DNA of 44,421 bases from Lachnospiraceae bacterium. Lineage in GTDB: Bacteria; Bacillota; Clostridia; Lachnospirales; Lachnospiraceae. The position numbers and the translations under genes are program-made. This document shows positions 31,951 to 40,535 of the stretch, piece after piece. The DNA is taken from positions 1 through 44,421 of the forward strand of contig VSNM01000045.1 in the NCBI GenBank assembly GCA_009774245.1. Direction: 5' to 3'. Numbering within the stretch: position 1 is the stretch's first letter; each line of letters begins with the position of its first letter. The notes under the pieces are model-generated. The model was given only the letters and a program-made list of their open reading frames with translations, made no database searches and was not told the origin of the DNA.

Positions 31951-32379
31951 GTGCAAAATGATCAGCAGAAGAAATACCGCACAAAGAATAAGGATGCGAT
32001 CATGACATATCTTGATATGCACAGGGAGCACAGTTTCAGTGCATATGATGTCAATGCGTATATGCGGGACAACGGTATACAGGTCAATCTGACGACGATC
32101 TATCGCAATCTGGACAAGCTCACGGAGAGCGGTGTGATCATGAAGTACAAGACGGCGGAGGATGAGTGCTGCCGTTATCAGTGCGCCAAGCCCCACGCGC
32201 ACTGTCATGAGCATATTCATATGCAGTGCAGGGCGTGCGGTAAAATCCTCCATCTGGAGTGTGACTTTATGGAGGAGATCGTGCGGCATCTCTATGAGCA
32301 TCACAAGTTTGCGCTGGAGTGCTCAGGCTCTGTGCTGATGGGAGTGTGCGCGGAATGCCGGGCAAAGATGGACGAATAG
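31951..32379 (+). CDS. Fur-family metal or peroxide regulator
   Basis: This 142-residue transcription regulator has an N-terminal winged helix (HSFSAYDVNAYMRDN, VNLTTIYRNLDKLTESG). Its C-terminal dimerisation and metal domain has the His-rich CHEHIHMQCRACGK and a second CxxC in CAECRAK. The two CxxC pairs are the structural zinc site. Fur, Zur and PerR cannot be told apart by eye. I chose GTG 31951, ten bases after GGAGGT (31935-31940). An upstream in-frame GTG at 31915 lies inside element B. Element B therefore separates it from the operon upstream. Confidence 0.85.
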   Translation: MQNDQQKKYRTKNKDAIMTYLDMHREHSFSAYDVNAYMRDNGIQVNLTTIYRNLDKLTESGVIMKYKTAEDECCRYQCAKPHAHCHEHIHMQCRACGKILHLECDFMEEIVRHLYEHHKFALECSGSVLMGVCAECRAKMDE

Positions 32380-32402
32380 TGAAGTGAATAAAGGAGTAAA
32401 TG

Positions 32403-32909
32403 ATGATGGAAATGTGGGATATCTATGATGCGGATAAAAAGCGCACGGGAAGAACGATGAAAAAAAATGACTGGTGTCTGAAGGAAGGGGAGTATCATCT
32501 GACAGTGCTCGGCGTGGTGGCTCATAAAGATGGCAGATTCCTCATCACCAAACGGGTGATGACCAAGGCGTGGGCTCCCGGCTGGTGGGAGGTGTCAGGT
32601 GGCGCAGCGCAGGCAGGCGAGGATTCCGGGGACGCTGTGCTCAGGGAGATCAGGGAAGAGACAGGGCTTGACGTGTCCGGCTGGGACGGAGGATATCTGT
32701 TTAGTTATAAGAGGGAAAATCCAGGCGAGGGGGACAACTATTTTGTGGATATCTATCGTTTTGTGGCAGATTTTGACGAAAAAGATATCCGTCTCCAGGA
32801 GGAGGAGACGGATGGATATATGCTCGCTTCTATAGATGAGATCAGGGCGATTGCCGCACAGGGAATCTTTCTGCACTATGACAGCATCAAAGAAGCGTTC
32901 GAGATGTAG
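32403..32909 (+). CDS. Nudix hydrolase
   Basis: This 168-residue protein has the full Nudix box GX5EX7REUXEEXGU, read as GAAQAGEDSGDAVLREIREETGL. It starts MEMWDIYDADKKRTGRTM, the form seen in the YfcD/IPP-isomerase-like branch, and contains APGWWEVSGG before the box. It probably hydrolyses a nucleoside diphosphate derivative, but the substrate is unknown. Three consecutive ATG codons (32400, 32403, 32406) follow AAGGAG at 32391-32396; I chose the middle one by spacing. It begins 23 bases after the Fur-family gene and is convergent with the acyltransferase, with a one-base gap. Confidence 0.88.
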   Translation: MMEMWDIYDADKKRTGRTMKKNDWCLKEGEYHLTVLGVVAHKDGRFLITKRVMTKAWAPGWWEVSGGAAQAGEDSGDAVLREIREETGLDVSGWDGGYLFSYKRENPGEGDNYFVDIYRFVADFDEKDIRLQEEETDGYMLASIDEIRAIAAQGIFLHYDSIKEAFEM

Positions 32910-32910
32910 T

Positions 32911-33651
32911 TTATTCTTCCAGGGAAGCGGGTGCGGCGCCCGCGAGGTAGCGGTTCAGGATTTCCTGAATGCGCCGCTGTACCGTCTGGGCGATCTCAAT
33001 CGTGGACATATTCTTATAGTCGTCATAATAGAGCGGTTTTAGGTAGTAGACAAACGTCTTGATCGGCTTGAGTGTCCGCTCCTCAAACACGCGGTAGGAG
33101 TCGATCAGCACGACAGGGACGATCGGAACCTTGGACCACACAGCGCTCTTGAAAGCGCCCGGTTTGAACTCCGTGGTGGAATTGCCGTTTTTGTGGTAAC
33201 CGCCCTCCGGAAAGATGATAAATCTGCGCCCCTGCTTTGCCTCGTCGGCCATCTCGCGGATGATTTTGATCGACTGCCTGGCGTCAGTCCTGTCCATCCG
33301 CTTGCCGTGTACTAAATTAATGAATTGTTTGACCAGCGGGGTGTTGGACTTATCGATATCCATGACGACAGAGCAGGGCTTGTCATGGGTGAGCATGATG
33401 CCGAGCGCGTCATATTTTCCCTGATGATTGGGACACATGATATAGCCGCCCTCGTCGGGCAGATTGTGGATACCATAGCCTTCTGTGGTGATATGGCCCG
33501 GTTTGATCATGCGCCTGATGCACAGACGGTCGAGCGCATACATCTGTTCCTCTGAATATTTCTCAGGGTGGCGCGACACATACTCCATCTGCGGAATCAT
33601 ATAAATGTGGTGTAAATTTCGAAATATCACATGAAAAAATCTTGAAAACAT
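32911..33651 (-). CDS. 1-acyl-sn-glycerol-3-phosphate acyltransferase (PlsC-like)
   Basis: This 246-residue acyltransferase of phospholipid synthesis has the HX4D catalytic motif in CPNHQGKYDALG, and the second motif FPEGGYHKNGN with GAFKSA downstream. An N-terminal aromatic, basic segment probably attaches it to the membrane. ATG 33651 follows GGGGTGA with suitable spacing; an in-frame ATG at 33675 is possible. It is divergent from the LacI-type GGDEF gene. Confidence 0.87.
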   Translation of the reverse strand: MFSRFFHVIFRNLHHIYMIPQMEYVSRHPEKYSEEQMYALDRLCIRRMIKPGHITTEGYGIHNLPDEGGYIMCPNHQGKYDALGIMLTHDKPCSVVMDIDKSNTPLVKQFINLVHGKRMDRTDARQSIKIIREMADEAKQGRRFIIFPEGGYHKNGNSTTEFKPGAFKSAVWSKVPIVPVVLIDSYRVFEERTLKPIKTFVYYLKPLYYDDYKNMSTIEIAQTVQRRIQEILNRYLAGAAPASLEE

Positions 33652-33740
33652 ACAATCACCCCGATTCCTGAACAATTCCTAATCATTATATAAGAAAATC
33701 ATAAAATAGTCAACGAAACGCATATTCCATTATATAAGAC

Positions 33741-33770
33741 TTGTTTTTCAATATAGAAATGCGCTATAAT
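33741..33770 (+). promoter_or_regulatory. Promoter of the LacI-type sensor-GGDEF gene
   Basis: TTGTTT at 33741-33746 and TATAAT at 33765-33770 are spaced by 18 bases and lie 66 bases before the start codon. Confidence 0.6.
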
Positions 33771-33835
33771 AATTGAAGGTGTACTTGAAGTTGCGATTGA
33801 TCAATGCCGCCTTTAGGAAACGGAGATATTGGGTT

Positions 33836-35716
33836 ATGAAGAAAGTAGCACTATTTTCAGACGGCTGGAAACGTCTGATCACCTATGCGTGGGTGGATGG
33901 AATGATGAAGTTCATATCCGGAAGTGATGAGGAGATCTGCCTGTACCAGTACAATTGTCATGGAAACTGGAGTCGTGATGAGATGCACAATCACGGGGAG
34001 TATAATATTTATTCGCTGCCGGACCTGTCAGAGTTTGACGGTATCATTATGGATTGTACGAATATTTCGGACAGGCACTATTTTGACTGGCTGGTTGACA
34101 TGATCCGCAGGAGCGATAAGCCGACAGTGAGCATCGGGAGCGATATAGAGGGTTTTTATTATGCGGGTATTGACAACAAGAAACCTGTCGCTGATCTCAT
34201 GGACCACCTGTATCACAAACATAACTGCAGGAAGTATATTTTTGCAGGGGGACCGAAAGAAAATTACGAAAATTCCCTTCGGGTGATATCATACCAGGAA
34301 AGTCTTGACCGTCTGGGACTGTCCAGGGAGCACAATCCTGTGTGGTACGGTGACTATGATTTTTTTACCGGAGTGCGGTATTTTGAACAGTACATAAAGA
34401 GCTTTCAGGGCAGGATGATAGAATTTCCGGATGTGTTCGTCTGCGCGAATGACAACATCGCGGCGGGATTCTGCTACAAGGCACAGCAGAGCGGATATCA
34501 GATACCGAGAGATTTCAGGATCACGGGGTTCGACAATCTGGACAAGGCGCTCTACTTTGAGCCGCAGATCACGACGGTGGGACATATGCGGGAAAACATA
34601 GGGAATAAGACGATGGAAATTCTGTCTGATGTATGGGCTGGAAAGGATGTTCCCAGAAACCACTTTATGCCGTCGAAGTGTATTTTCTCTGAGAGCTGCG
34701 GATGCCCGAACAGCGGGCTTCTCGACTACAGGAAATATGCGAGGGGACAGGTCATTGCCGAGGTCGATAAGCTTGAGAAGGAGGAGCTGCTCATAAAGCT
34801 TGAGAGCGATATTGTGAAGTGCGATACCTATGATGAGGTATTTCATCAGATTGCGGAATATTTTATGAGTCTGGCGTGTGACGGCTTTGCGATCGTGATA
34901 GACAGGAGACTGTATGAAGGTGTGCCGGAAAGCGTGTTTGTGACAGACGGCTACGACAGGGACAATCTGGTGGTGGCGTATGCGACAGAAGGCCGGAGGA
35001 CTCTGAAGATCAAGGAACTGACTGAGTTAGAGCGGCATTATGAAAAAACAGGGGGCAGAAGCGCATACTTGTTTACGCCGATACATTTCAGGGAGAAGAC
35101 GGTCGGATACAGTATCCTGAAAAACGGAAGGTTTTTGTATGACAATCCCTATTTTTATGATATTCACAGCACGATCACCAAGACAGTCGAAAATCTGTAC
35201 AAGAAGCTGCAGCTTGAGATTGCGAACAAAAAGATGCGCGAGATCTACAACAGGGACCAGCTGACAGGGTTGTTTAACCGTATCGCATACACGGAGATGA
35301 TCGATCCGGAATACCGCAGGCACTGCGAAAAAGGCAGGAAGTGCGTAGTCAACTTTGTGGACGCGGACAACTTTAAGCAGGTCAACGATACTTATGGACA
35401 TGAAAAGGGCGATATGATATTGAAGGAGATCGCAAAGGTGCTCGTCGGCAAATGCCCGAAGGAAGGCTTTGTGTACCGGTATGGCGGGGATGAGTTTATC
35501 GCGTTCTTCCCGATTGATGAGGAGTCTGAGGCGGAGCGCTTCAAGGAGGAGGTGATCGCGCAGCTCGGGAAAGACGACATCAGTGTCAGTATTGGCCAGG
35601 CAGTGACTGATCCTGCATCGGACATGCTGTTCGACGATTATATGAAGATTGCGGATGATCAGATGTACAAGGTAAAGGTGGCCAAAAAAGAGAAAGGTGG
35701 ATTTAGAAAAAGATGA
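33836..35716 (+). CDS. Diguanylate cyclase with a LacI-type sugar-binding sensor domain
   Basis: This 626-residue protein begins directly with a periplasmic-binding-protein-like domain of the LacI type (KKVALFSDGWKRLITYAWVDG, FDGIIMDCTNIS, PDVFVCANDNIAAGFC, ITGFDNLDKALYFEPQITTV). It has no helix-turn-helix and no signal peptide, so the sensor is cytoplasmic. A GAF-like middle region (about 320-480) leads to a GGDEF domain from NRDQLTGLFNRIAY, with an intact Gly550-Gly-Asp-Glu-Phe554 in YRYGGDEF. It should make cyclic di-GMP in response to a small ligand, probably a sugar. ATG 33836 is supported by GGAG at 33822. The stop overlaps the next start (ATGA). Confidence 0.9.
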   Translation: MKKVALFSDGWKRLITYAWVDGMMKFISGSDEEICLYQYNCHGNWSRDEMHNHGEYNIYSLPDLSEFDGIIMDCTNISDRHYFDWLVDMIRRSDKPTVSIGSDIEGFYYAGIDNKKPVADLMDHLYHKHNCRKYIFAGGPKENYENSLRVISYQESLDRLGLSREHNPVWYGDYDFFTGVRYFEQYIKSFQGRMIEFPDVFVCANDNIAAGFCYKAQQSGYQIPRDFRITGFDNLDKALYFEPQITTVGHMRENIGNKTMEILSDVWAGKDVPRNHFMPSKCIFSESCGCPNSGLLDYRKYARGQVIAEVDKLEKEELLIKLESDIVKCDTYDEVFHQIAEYFMSLACDGFAIVIDRRLYEGVPESVFVTDGYDRDNLVVAYATEGRRTLKIKELTELERHYEKTGGRSAYLFTPIHFREKTVGYSILKNGRFLYDNPYFYDIHSTITKTVENLYKKLQLEIANKKMREIYNRDQLTGLFNRIAYTEMIDPEYRRHCEKGRKCVVNFVDADNFKQVNDTYGHEKGDMILKEIAKVLVGKCPKEGFVYRYGGDEFIAFFPIDEESEAERFKEEVIAQLGKDDISVSIGQAVTDPASDMLFDDYMKIADDQMYKVKVAKKEKGGFRKR

Positions 35717-36408
35717 AAAAGATTTGGAATCGTATGGCAGGGCTGGTATTTGGAGTCGCACTTATTTTGGGCATACCAGCGATGGATGCAGCAGCGGCAG
35801 AGTACACAGTGACAGAGGCGGCGGCTGTTTTGTACACAAATGATCAGACAGTGATACTGGCTGACGCAGACGACAGTACGGTGGTGCTTCCCGAGGTGGC
35901 GGCAGACCTGCCCATACAGGTTACAGGCGTGACAAGTAACGGTTATTTTCAGATTTGTCTGGATGGGCAGACTTTCTACATTCAGGGTATTGGTCTGAGT
36001 GCAGCGGACACGGCGGACACAGTGGGCACAGAGGAGAGCAGGGTGTATGAGATCATCATGGCACAGAAAGCTGTCTTTCCGGAGGGATTGCATTGGACAA
36101 ACGACAACTATTATGGCTGGAAGGGCGGAACCTACACCGGCGGTTTTGGATGCGCAGGGTTTGCGTTTGCGGTGAGCGATGCGGCGTTTGGCGATGTGAG
36201 GGCAACGATTCACAGGGACTATTCCAATATCAGAGTCGGTGATATTCTCAGGGTGGAGAATGATACGCATTCTGTGATTGTGCTCGAAGTGAGGGAGAAC
36301 TCCGTGATTGTGGCGGAGGGCAATTACAATTCTTCGATTCACTGGGGGCGGGAGATACCCAAAGCGCGCCTGATTGACGCGTCAAGCTATATTATGACAA
36401 GATATTAA
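35713..36408 (+). CDS. Secreted NlpC/CHAP-like putative cell-wall hydrolase
   Basis: This 231-residue protein has a signal peptide (MKKIWNRMAGLVFGVALILG, with cleavage near AAAA-E30). An SH3-like beta segment (about 31-95) is followed by a domain with Cys147 in GGFGCAGFAF, His186 in NDTHSVIVLEV and Asn204 in EGNYN. This is the order of a papain-like Cys-His-Asn amidase, as in NlpC/P60 or CHAP enzymes. The assignment is tentative because overall similarity is low. The ATG overlaps the cyclase stop by four bases, implying translational coupling with the GGDEF gene. Confidence 0.65.
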   Translation: MKKIWNRMAGLVFGVALILGIPAMDAAAAEYTVTEAAAVLYTNDQTVILADADDSTVVLPEVAADLPIQVTGVTSNGYFQICLDGQTFYIQGIGLSAADTADTVGTEESRVYEIIMAQKAVFPEGLHWTNDNYYGWKGGTYTGGFGCAGFAFAVSDAAFGDVRATIHRDYSNIRVGDILRVENDTHSVIVLEVRENSVIVAEGNYNSSIHWGREIPKARLIDASSYIMTRY

Positions 36409-36424
36409 ATGAAGGAGATTCACG

Positions 36425-36904
36425 ATGGAAAAAATAACAAGTTTTACGATTGATCATATCAAATTGCAGCCGGGAGTGTACGTCTCAAGGAAGGACAAAG
36501 TAGGCGAGAGTACGATCACGACGTTTGACCTTCGGATGACTTCACCGAACGAGGAGCCGGTCATGAATACCGCGGAGGTGCACACCATCGAGCATCTGGC
36601 GGCGACATTCCTCAGAAATCATAAGGAGTACGGCGATAAGACGATCTATTTCGGGCCGATGGGATGTCGTACCGGTTTTTATCTGTTGCTGGCGGGCGAT
36701 TATGAGTCAAAGGATATCGTGCCACTGATGATTGAGCTGTATGAATTTATCAGGGACTATAAGGATGAAGTCCCGGGAGCCAGTCCGAAGGACTGCGGTA
36801 ACTATTTGGACATGAATCTGGGTATGGCAAATTATCTAGCAAAGCGGTATCTCGACAATGTGCTGTACCAGATCGACGAGACAAGGCTGGTGTATCCGGA
36901 GTAG
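36425..36904 (+). CDS. luxS: S-ribosylhomocysteine lyase
   Basis: This 159-residue enzyme splits S-ribosylhomocysteine into homocysteine and the autoinducer-2 precursor in the activated methyl cycle. The metal ligands are His53 and His57 in HTIEHLAAT and Cys124 in PKDCGNY; catalytic Cys81 lies in GPMGCRTGFYL. Its length and motifs are normal for the family. AAGGAG lies just ahead of the ATG. It follows the secreted hydrolase by 16 bases. Confidence 0.97.
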   Translation: MEKITSFTIDHIKLQPGVYVSRKDKVGESTITTFDLRMTSPNEEPVMNTAEVHTIEHLAATFLRNHKEYGDKTIYFGPMGCRTGFYLLLAGDYESKDIVPLMIELYEFIRDYKDEVPGASPKDCGNYLDMNLGMANYLAKRYLDNVLYQIDETRLVYPE

Positions 36905-36949
36905 GGCTCTGTGCATATAGTATAGTAAAACCTTATGGGTGAGACACCG

Positions 36950-37504
36950 ATGGATAACACGTTTTTGACACAGATTACAAATGGGAGGGTTGAGGCCGTT
37001 GAGACGGGCAGGAACGGCTCCTTCGTTCTCGTTTCCTCCAGAGATTGCCCGAATTGTGGCAGAGATCAGACAATCCGTCTGAATGTCGTAAGCAACACCG
37101 TGATCATGGATGAAAACAGCAGCCGGATACCGCTGACAGAGCTGAGAGTGGGAATGACAGTCAATGCGGCATTCTCCAATGCGACGACGAGGAGCATCCC
37201 GCCGCAGGCGGCAGCGTATGTCATACAGGTGGTGGGCAGGCCGCGCGGCGACAATGTGACAGTCGGCAGGATTGTCGATGTGGACAGACAAAACAGGAGC
37301 TTCACGACAGTCAGCGATGGAAATATATCTTCCATAATGCGTTTCAACGTGGCGGACAATGCGCAGATTTTTAATGCGATGGGGCGGCCGATGAATTTTG
37401 CCGGTTTGGTTCCCGGTCTGCGGGTGCGGGTGCGCCACGCTGCATTTATGACGATGAGTATTCCGCCGCAGACGACGGCCTTCGAGGTTCGGGTAGTCCG
37501 GTAA
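36950..37504 (+). CDS. Hypothetical protein with two internal repeats
   Basis: This 184-residue protein has two similar halves. LTELRVGMTVNAAFSNATT..IPPQAAAYVIQVV (about 65-105) resembles FAGLVPGLRVRVRHAAFMT..IPPQTTAFEVRVV at the C-terminus. A CPNCGRDQ pair near residue 35 could bind zinc. The short beta-strand pattern suggests OB- or KOW-like barrels, but no family is recognised. There is no signal peptide. The start is uncertain: ATG 36950 has GGGTGAG just upstream, and ATG 36935 is in frame but lacks a ribosome binding site. Confidence 0.6.
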   Translation: MDNTFLTQITNGRVEAVETGRNGSFVLVSSRDCPNCGRDQTIRLNVVSNTVIMDENSSRIPLTELRVGMTVNAAFSNATTRSIPPQAAAYVIQVVGRPRGDNVTVGRIVDVDRQNRSFTTVSDGNISSIMRFNVADNAQIFNAMGRPMNFAGLVPGLRVRVRHAAFMTMSIPPQTTAFEVRVVR

Positions 37505-37508
37505 GTTT

Positions 37509-37536
37509 TTGTCATATTTTTACAAAACCTTATAAA
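37509..37536 (+). promoter_or_regulatory. Promoter of the lantibiotic-resistance operon
   Basis: TTGTCA at 37509-37514 and TATAAA at 37531-37536 are separated by 16 bases. They lie 87 bases before the ATPase gene in an AT-rich gap and are probably the target of the operon's own response regulator. Confidence 0.55.
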
Positions 37537-37622
37537 ATCTTTATAAATGTCCTTTATCCTTACGTTGTGAGGAGCAAAACAGCTCCGCAAGATTAATGAC
37601 GAAAGGAAAAGGACATTTTATT

Positions 37623-38360
37623 ATGGAAAATATGCTGGAGACACGCCATCTGTGCAAGAAGTACAAAAAGCAGCGTGCCAATGATGACATTTCTATTTCA
37701 GTGAGGAGCAATACGGTATATGGGCTGCTGGGGCCAAACGGGGCAGGGAAATCGACGCTGTTAAAGGTACTGACAGGTATGGCCGTACAGGATTCCGGGG
37801 AGATTATCTTTGACGGCAGACCGTGGAGCAGGAGAGATCTGGCAGCGATCGGAGCGTTGATCGAGTCGCCGCCGCTGTATGACAACCTGACAGCGCGTGA
37901 AAATCTAAAAATCCGCACGCTTCTGTATGGTTTGCCGGAGAGCAGGATTGATGAGGTATTGGAGATAGTGGCGCTCACGGACATTGGCAAAAAACGCGCG
38001 GGGCATTTCTCAATGGGGATGAAGCAGCGGCTTGGAATCGCCGCTGCGCTGATCAATCATCCAAAGCTCCTGATTCTCGATGAGCCGACAAACGGTCTTG
38101 ATCCCATAGGAATCGGCGATCTGCGGAGGCTGATCCGCTCCTTTCCGGAGCAGGGTATCACTGTAATCCTGTCAAGCCATATGCTCTCGGAGGTGGAACA
38201 GACAGCGGACGAGATTGGCATTATCGCGGACGGCAGGCTGTGGTATGAAGCGCCTGTTCACGAGGCAGAGGACCTGGAAGCGCTGTTTCTGGAGGTGGTC
38301 AGACAATCCGGTGAACAGACAAGACAGCGGGATTCTGTGACAGAAAGGAGGGTGAGATAG
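37623..38360 (+). CDS. Lantibiotic-resistance ABC transporter, ATP-binding protein (CprA/LanF-like)
   Basis: This 245-residue ATPase powers a transporter of the LanFEG/CprABC type that protects the envelope against cationic or lanthionine peptides. Walker A is GPNGAGKST (37-45), the signature is FSMGMKQRLGIAAAL, and Walker B is LLILDEPTNGLDP, followed by the switch SSHMLSEVE. ATG 37623 is preceded by AAAGGA; ATG 37596 is in frame but less likely. The first permease begins at the base after its stop codon. The operon order (ATPase, two permeases, regulator, kinase) resembles the cpr locus of Clostridioides difficile. Confidence 0.88.
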   Translation: MENMLETRHLCKKYKKQRANDDISISVRSNTVYGLLGPNGAGKSTLLKVLTGMAVQDSGEIIFDGRPWSRRDLAAIGALIESPPLYDNLTARENLKIRTLLYGLPESRIDEVLEIVALTDIGKKRAGHFSMGMKQRLGIAAALINHPKLLILDEPTNGLDPIGIGDLRRLIRSFPEQGITVILSSHMLSEVEQTADEIGIIADGRLWYEAPVHEAEDLEALFLEVVRQSGEQTRQRDSVTERRVR

Positions 38361-39086
38361 ATGGGGAGGTATTTGCGGGCAGAACTGCTCAAACAAAAGA
38401 GGAGTTTCAATAGAATATTATTGTGGCTGGCTCCGGCGGTCACGATACTGCTGGCGCTCGTGCTGATGGGCGGCAGTTTCCTGCAGATCGGAGCGTATAA
38501 CTGGTGGTATATGCTGATATTGCCGGGGAGTTTTACCATGTGCTGTGCATTGACAGCAGTGAGGGAGCGCAGGAAAAACAGGCATGGCATGTTCGGTGTC
38601 GTCGTCTCAAAAAAGAGGCTCTGGACAGCGCAGGTTTTGACAGGAACGCTTTATCTTATGGTTACCTGCGCCCTGTTCTTTCTGTTTATATCAGTCGTGG
38701 GCTTTCTGTTCGGGGAGACTGTCTTTGTCCTGGATAGCCTGGCGGCGAGCGTTGTGCTGGTCGTCACATATGCGTGGCAGATTCCGCTGTGGATGTTTTT
38801 GGCGGAAAAGACGAGTGTTGCGGTCACTGTTTTTGTCAGTCTGCTCTGCAATAATTTTGCGGCAGTTGTGATGGCGGTAAAGGACTGCTGGTGGATTCCA
38901 TTTGCGATTCCGGCGCGGCTGATGTGTGTCTGTGTCCATATACTGCCAAACGGTCTGCCGATGGAAGCGGCAGATCCTCTGTCTGACCGCGCGGTGATGT
39001 TTCCGGCCATTCTGCTTGCCATCGTCTGGTATGTGGGGATAACGCTGGCTACGGCATGCTGGTTTGAGAAACGTGAGGTGTCATAA
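38361..39086 (+). CDS. Lantibiotic-resistance ABC transporter permease 1 (CprB/LanE-like)
   Basis: This 241-residue integral membrane protein has about six helices. It opens MGRYLRAELLKQKRSFNRIL, the basic start typical of LanE-type permeases, followed by LLALVLMGG, and ends in an amphipathic KREVS. It has no ATP-binding site and would pair with the second permease as the transporter core. It starts one base after the ATPase stop and overlaps the next start by one base (ATAATG). Confidence 0.85.
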   Translation: MGRYLRAELLKQKRSFNRILLWLAPAVTILLALVLMGGSFLQIGAYNWWYMLILPGSFTMCCALTAVRERRKNRHGMFGVVVSKKRLWTAQVLTGTLYLMVTCALFFLFISVVGFLFGETVFVLDSLAASVVLVVTYAWQIPLWMFLAEKTSVAVTVFVSLLCNNFAAVVMAVKDCWWIPFAIPARLMCVCVHILPNGLPMEAADPLSDRAVMFPAILLAIVWYVGITLATACWFEKREVS

Positions 39087-39841
39087 TGCGGTGTAAAAAT
39101 ATGTTAAAAGTGGAGCTGTATCAATTGGCGCATTCCGGTTTGATATGGATTCACATAGTTGTGCCGCTCTGTGCAGTGAGTGTGTTTCTGGCGTATTACA
39201 GGTTCGCTGTGTGGAGTGAGGCGGGCAAGGTGACAGGGTATCTGCAGATTTTATCGATCGCGTATCCTGTTATGATTGCCCTGGTCACCACGATGGCATC
39301 GGATTTTGAGACACGGGCAGGGTGCTGCCAGCTGGTGCTGACGATGCCCTGTCACAGGAGTATCGTCCATATTGTGAAGCTGTCTGTGCTGCTTATATGC
39401 GGGGTATTGTCCTCTTTTCTGGCAGTCCTGGGATTTGGTGTGGCATTTCGCATGATGGGAAACGGCGGTTTTCCGATAGTGTTCTATGTGAAGGCTGCGA
39501 TACTTCTGTTTTGCGGAAATATAACGCTGTATGAGATCAGTTACCTTGTCAGTTTTCAGTTTCAGAGAGGAGTGGGGCTTGGGCTCGGGATTGTGTGCAG
39601 TCTGGTTGCGGCGCTGATGCAGACAGGGCTGGGCGATGCGGTCTGGTACTATGTACCCTGCGGGATATCCCTGCGCTGGTGCAGTCTGTACGCGATGCGT
39701 CAGACCGGAAATGCAGCGCAGATATGCTGTACAGATGTGAAGAAAAGTGTTATATTCATGGTGGTATCAGGATTACTGCTGCTGATGCTGTTGTTTTTCT
39801 GGGGAAAAACATGGGAGGCAAGGGCGGCGAGGGAGGAGTAG
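39086..39841 (+). CDS. Lantibiotic-resistance ABC transporter permease 2 (CprC/LanG-like)
   Basis: This 251-residue membrane protein has about six helices. It begins MRCKNMLKVELYQLAHSGLI, with conserved LVTTMASDFETRAG in the first loop, a feature of the LanG half-permeases. It probably forms a heterodimer with the upstream permease. One-base overlap with that gene indicates co-translation. The response regulator begins ten bases after its stop. Confidence 0.85.
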   Translation: MRCKNMLKVELYQLAHSGLIWIHIVVPLCAVSVFLAYYRFAVWSEAGKVTGYLQILSIAYPVMIALVTTMASDFETRAGCCQLVLTMPCHRSIVHIVKLSVLLICGVLSSFLAVLGFGVAFRMMGNGGFPIVFYVKAAILLFCGNITLYEISYLVSFQFQRGVGLGLGIVCSLVAALMQTGLGDAVWYYVPCGISLRWCSLYAMRQTGNAAQICCTDVKKSVIFMVVSGLLLLMLLFFWGKTWEARAAREE

Positions 39842-39851
39842 ATTTGACTGT

Positions 39852-40535
39852 ATGGCGCACATTTTGGTGATTGACGACGAGAGAGAGATCTGTCGTCTGA
39901 TTGAGAAGACTCTCGGACGGGACGGACATACGGTGACGGCGAAGAACAGTGCAGTGGGGCTGGATGCGGCGGATTTAAAGCAGTATGATCTGTTGATCTT
40001 AGATGTCATGATGCCGGGGATTGATGGTTTTTCTTTTTGTTATCAGATACGCGGGGCTGTGGACTGCCCTATTTTGTTTCTGACTGCGAAGGCGATGGAA
40101 CAGGATATCGTGGAGGGCTTTGCGATGGGTGCTGACGATTACATCAAAAAGCCCTTTGGCATCGCGGAACTTCGCGCAAGGGTGGAGGCGCATCTGCGGC
40201 GGGAGGTCAGAGAGCACCATCAGACGCTCGCCATCCCTCCGTTTTATTTTGATCTGTCTGCCAGGGTAGTGCAGATCAGGATTTCTGATACGACATATGA
40301 GGAGATTTTGCTGACCAGGAGTGAGTATCAGATCTGTGAGTATCTGGCGCGCAACAGGGGGCAGGTATTTTCGCTGGAAAGGATATTGGAGGCGGCGCTG
40401 GGGTATGATTCAGAGAGTGACGTCTCTGCGATTCGTATGCATATCAGGAATATCCGCGGTAAATTTGCCAGATATTCTGCGTATGCGGCGTGTCCGATCA
40501 GCACAGTCTGGGGGGTGGGGTACAAATGGCAGTAA
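39852..40535 (+). CDS. OmpR-family response regulator of the resistance operon
   Basis: This 227-residue regulator has a receiver domain (HILVIDDER, phospho-acceptor Asp51 in LILDVMMPGIDG, LTAK and KKPFG). A C-terminal winged helix follows, with LLTRSEYQICEYLARNRGQVFS and DVSAIRMHIRNIRGK. It is expected to switch on the ABC transporter genes upstream. Its stop codon lies ten bases inside the following kinase gene, so the pair is translationally coupled. Confidence 0.92.
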   Translation: MAHILVIDDEREICRLIEKTLGRDGHTVTAKNSAVGLDAADLKQYDLLILDVMMPGIDGFSFCYQIRGAVDCPILFLTAKAMEQDIVEGFAMGADDYIKKPFGIAELRARVEAHLRREVREHHQTLAIPPFYFDLSARVVQIRISDTTYEEILLTRSEYQICEYLARNRGQVFSLERILEAALGYDSESDVSAIRMHIRNIRGKFARYSAYAACPISTVWGVGYKWQ

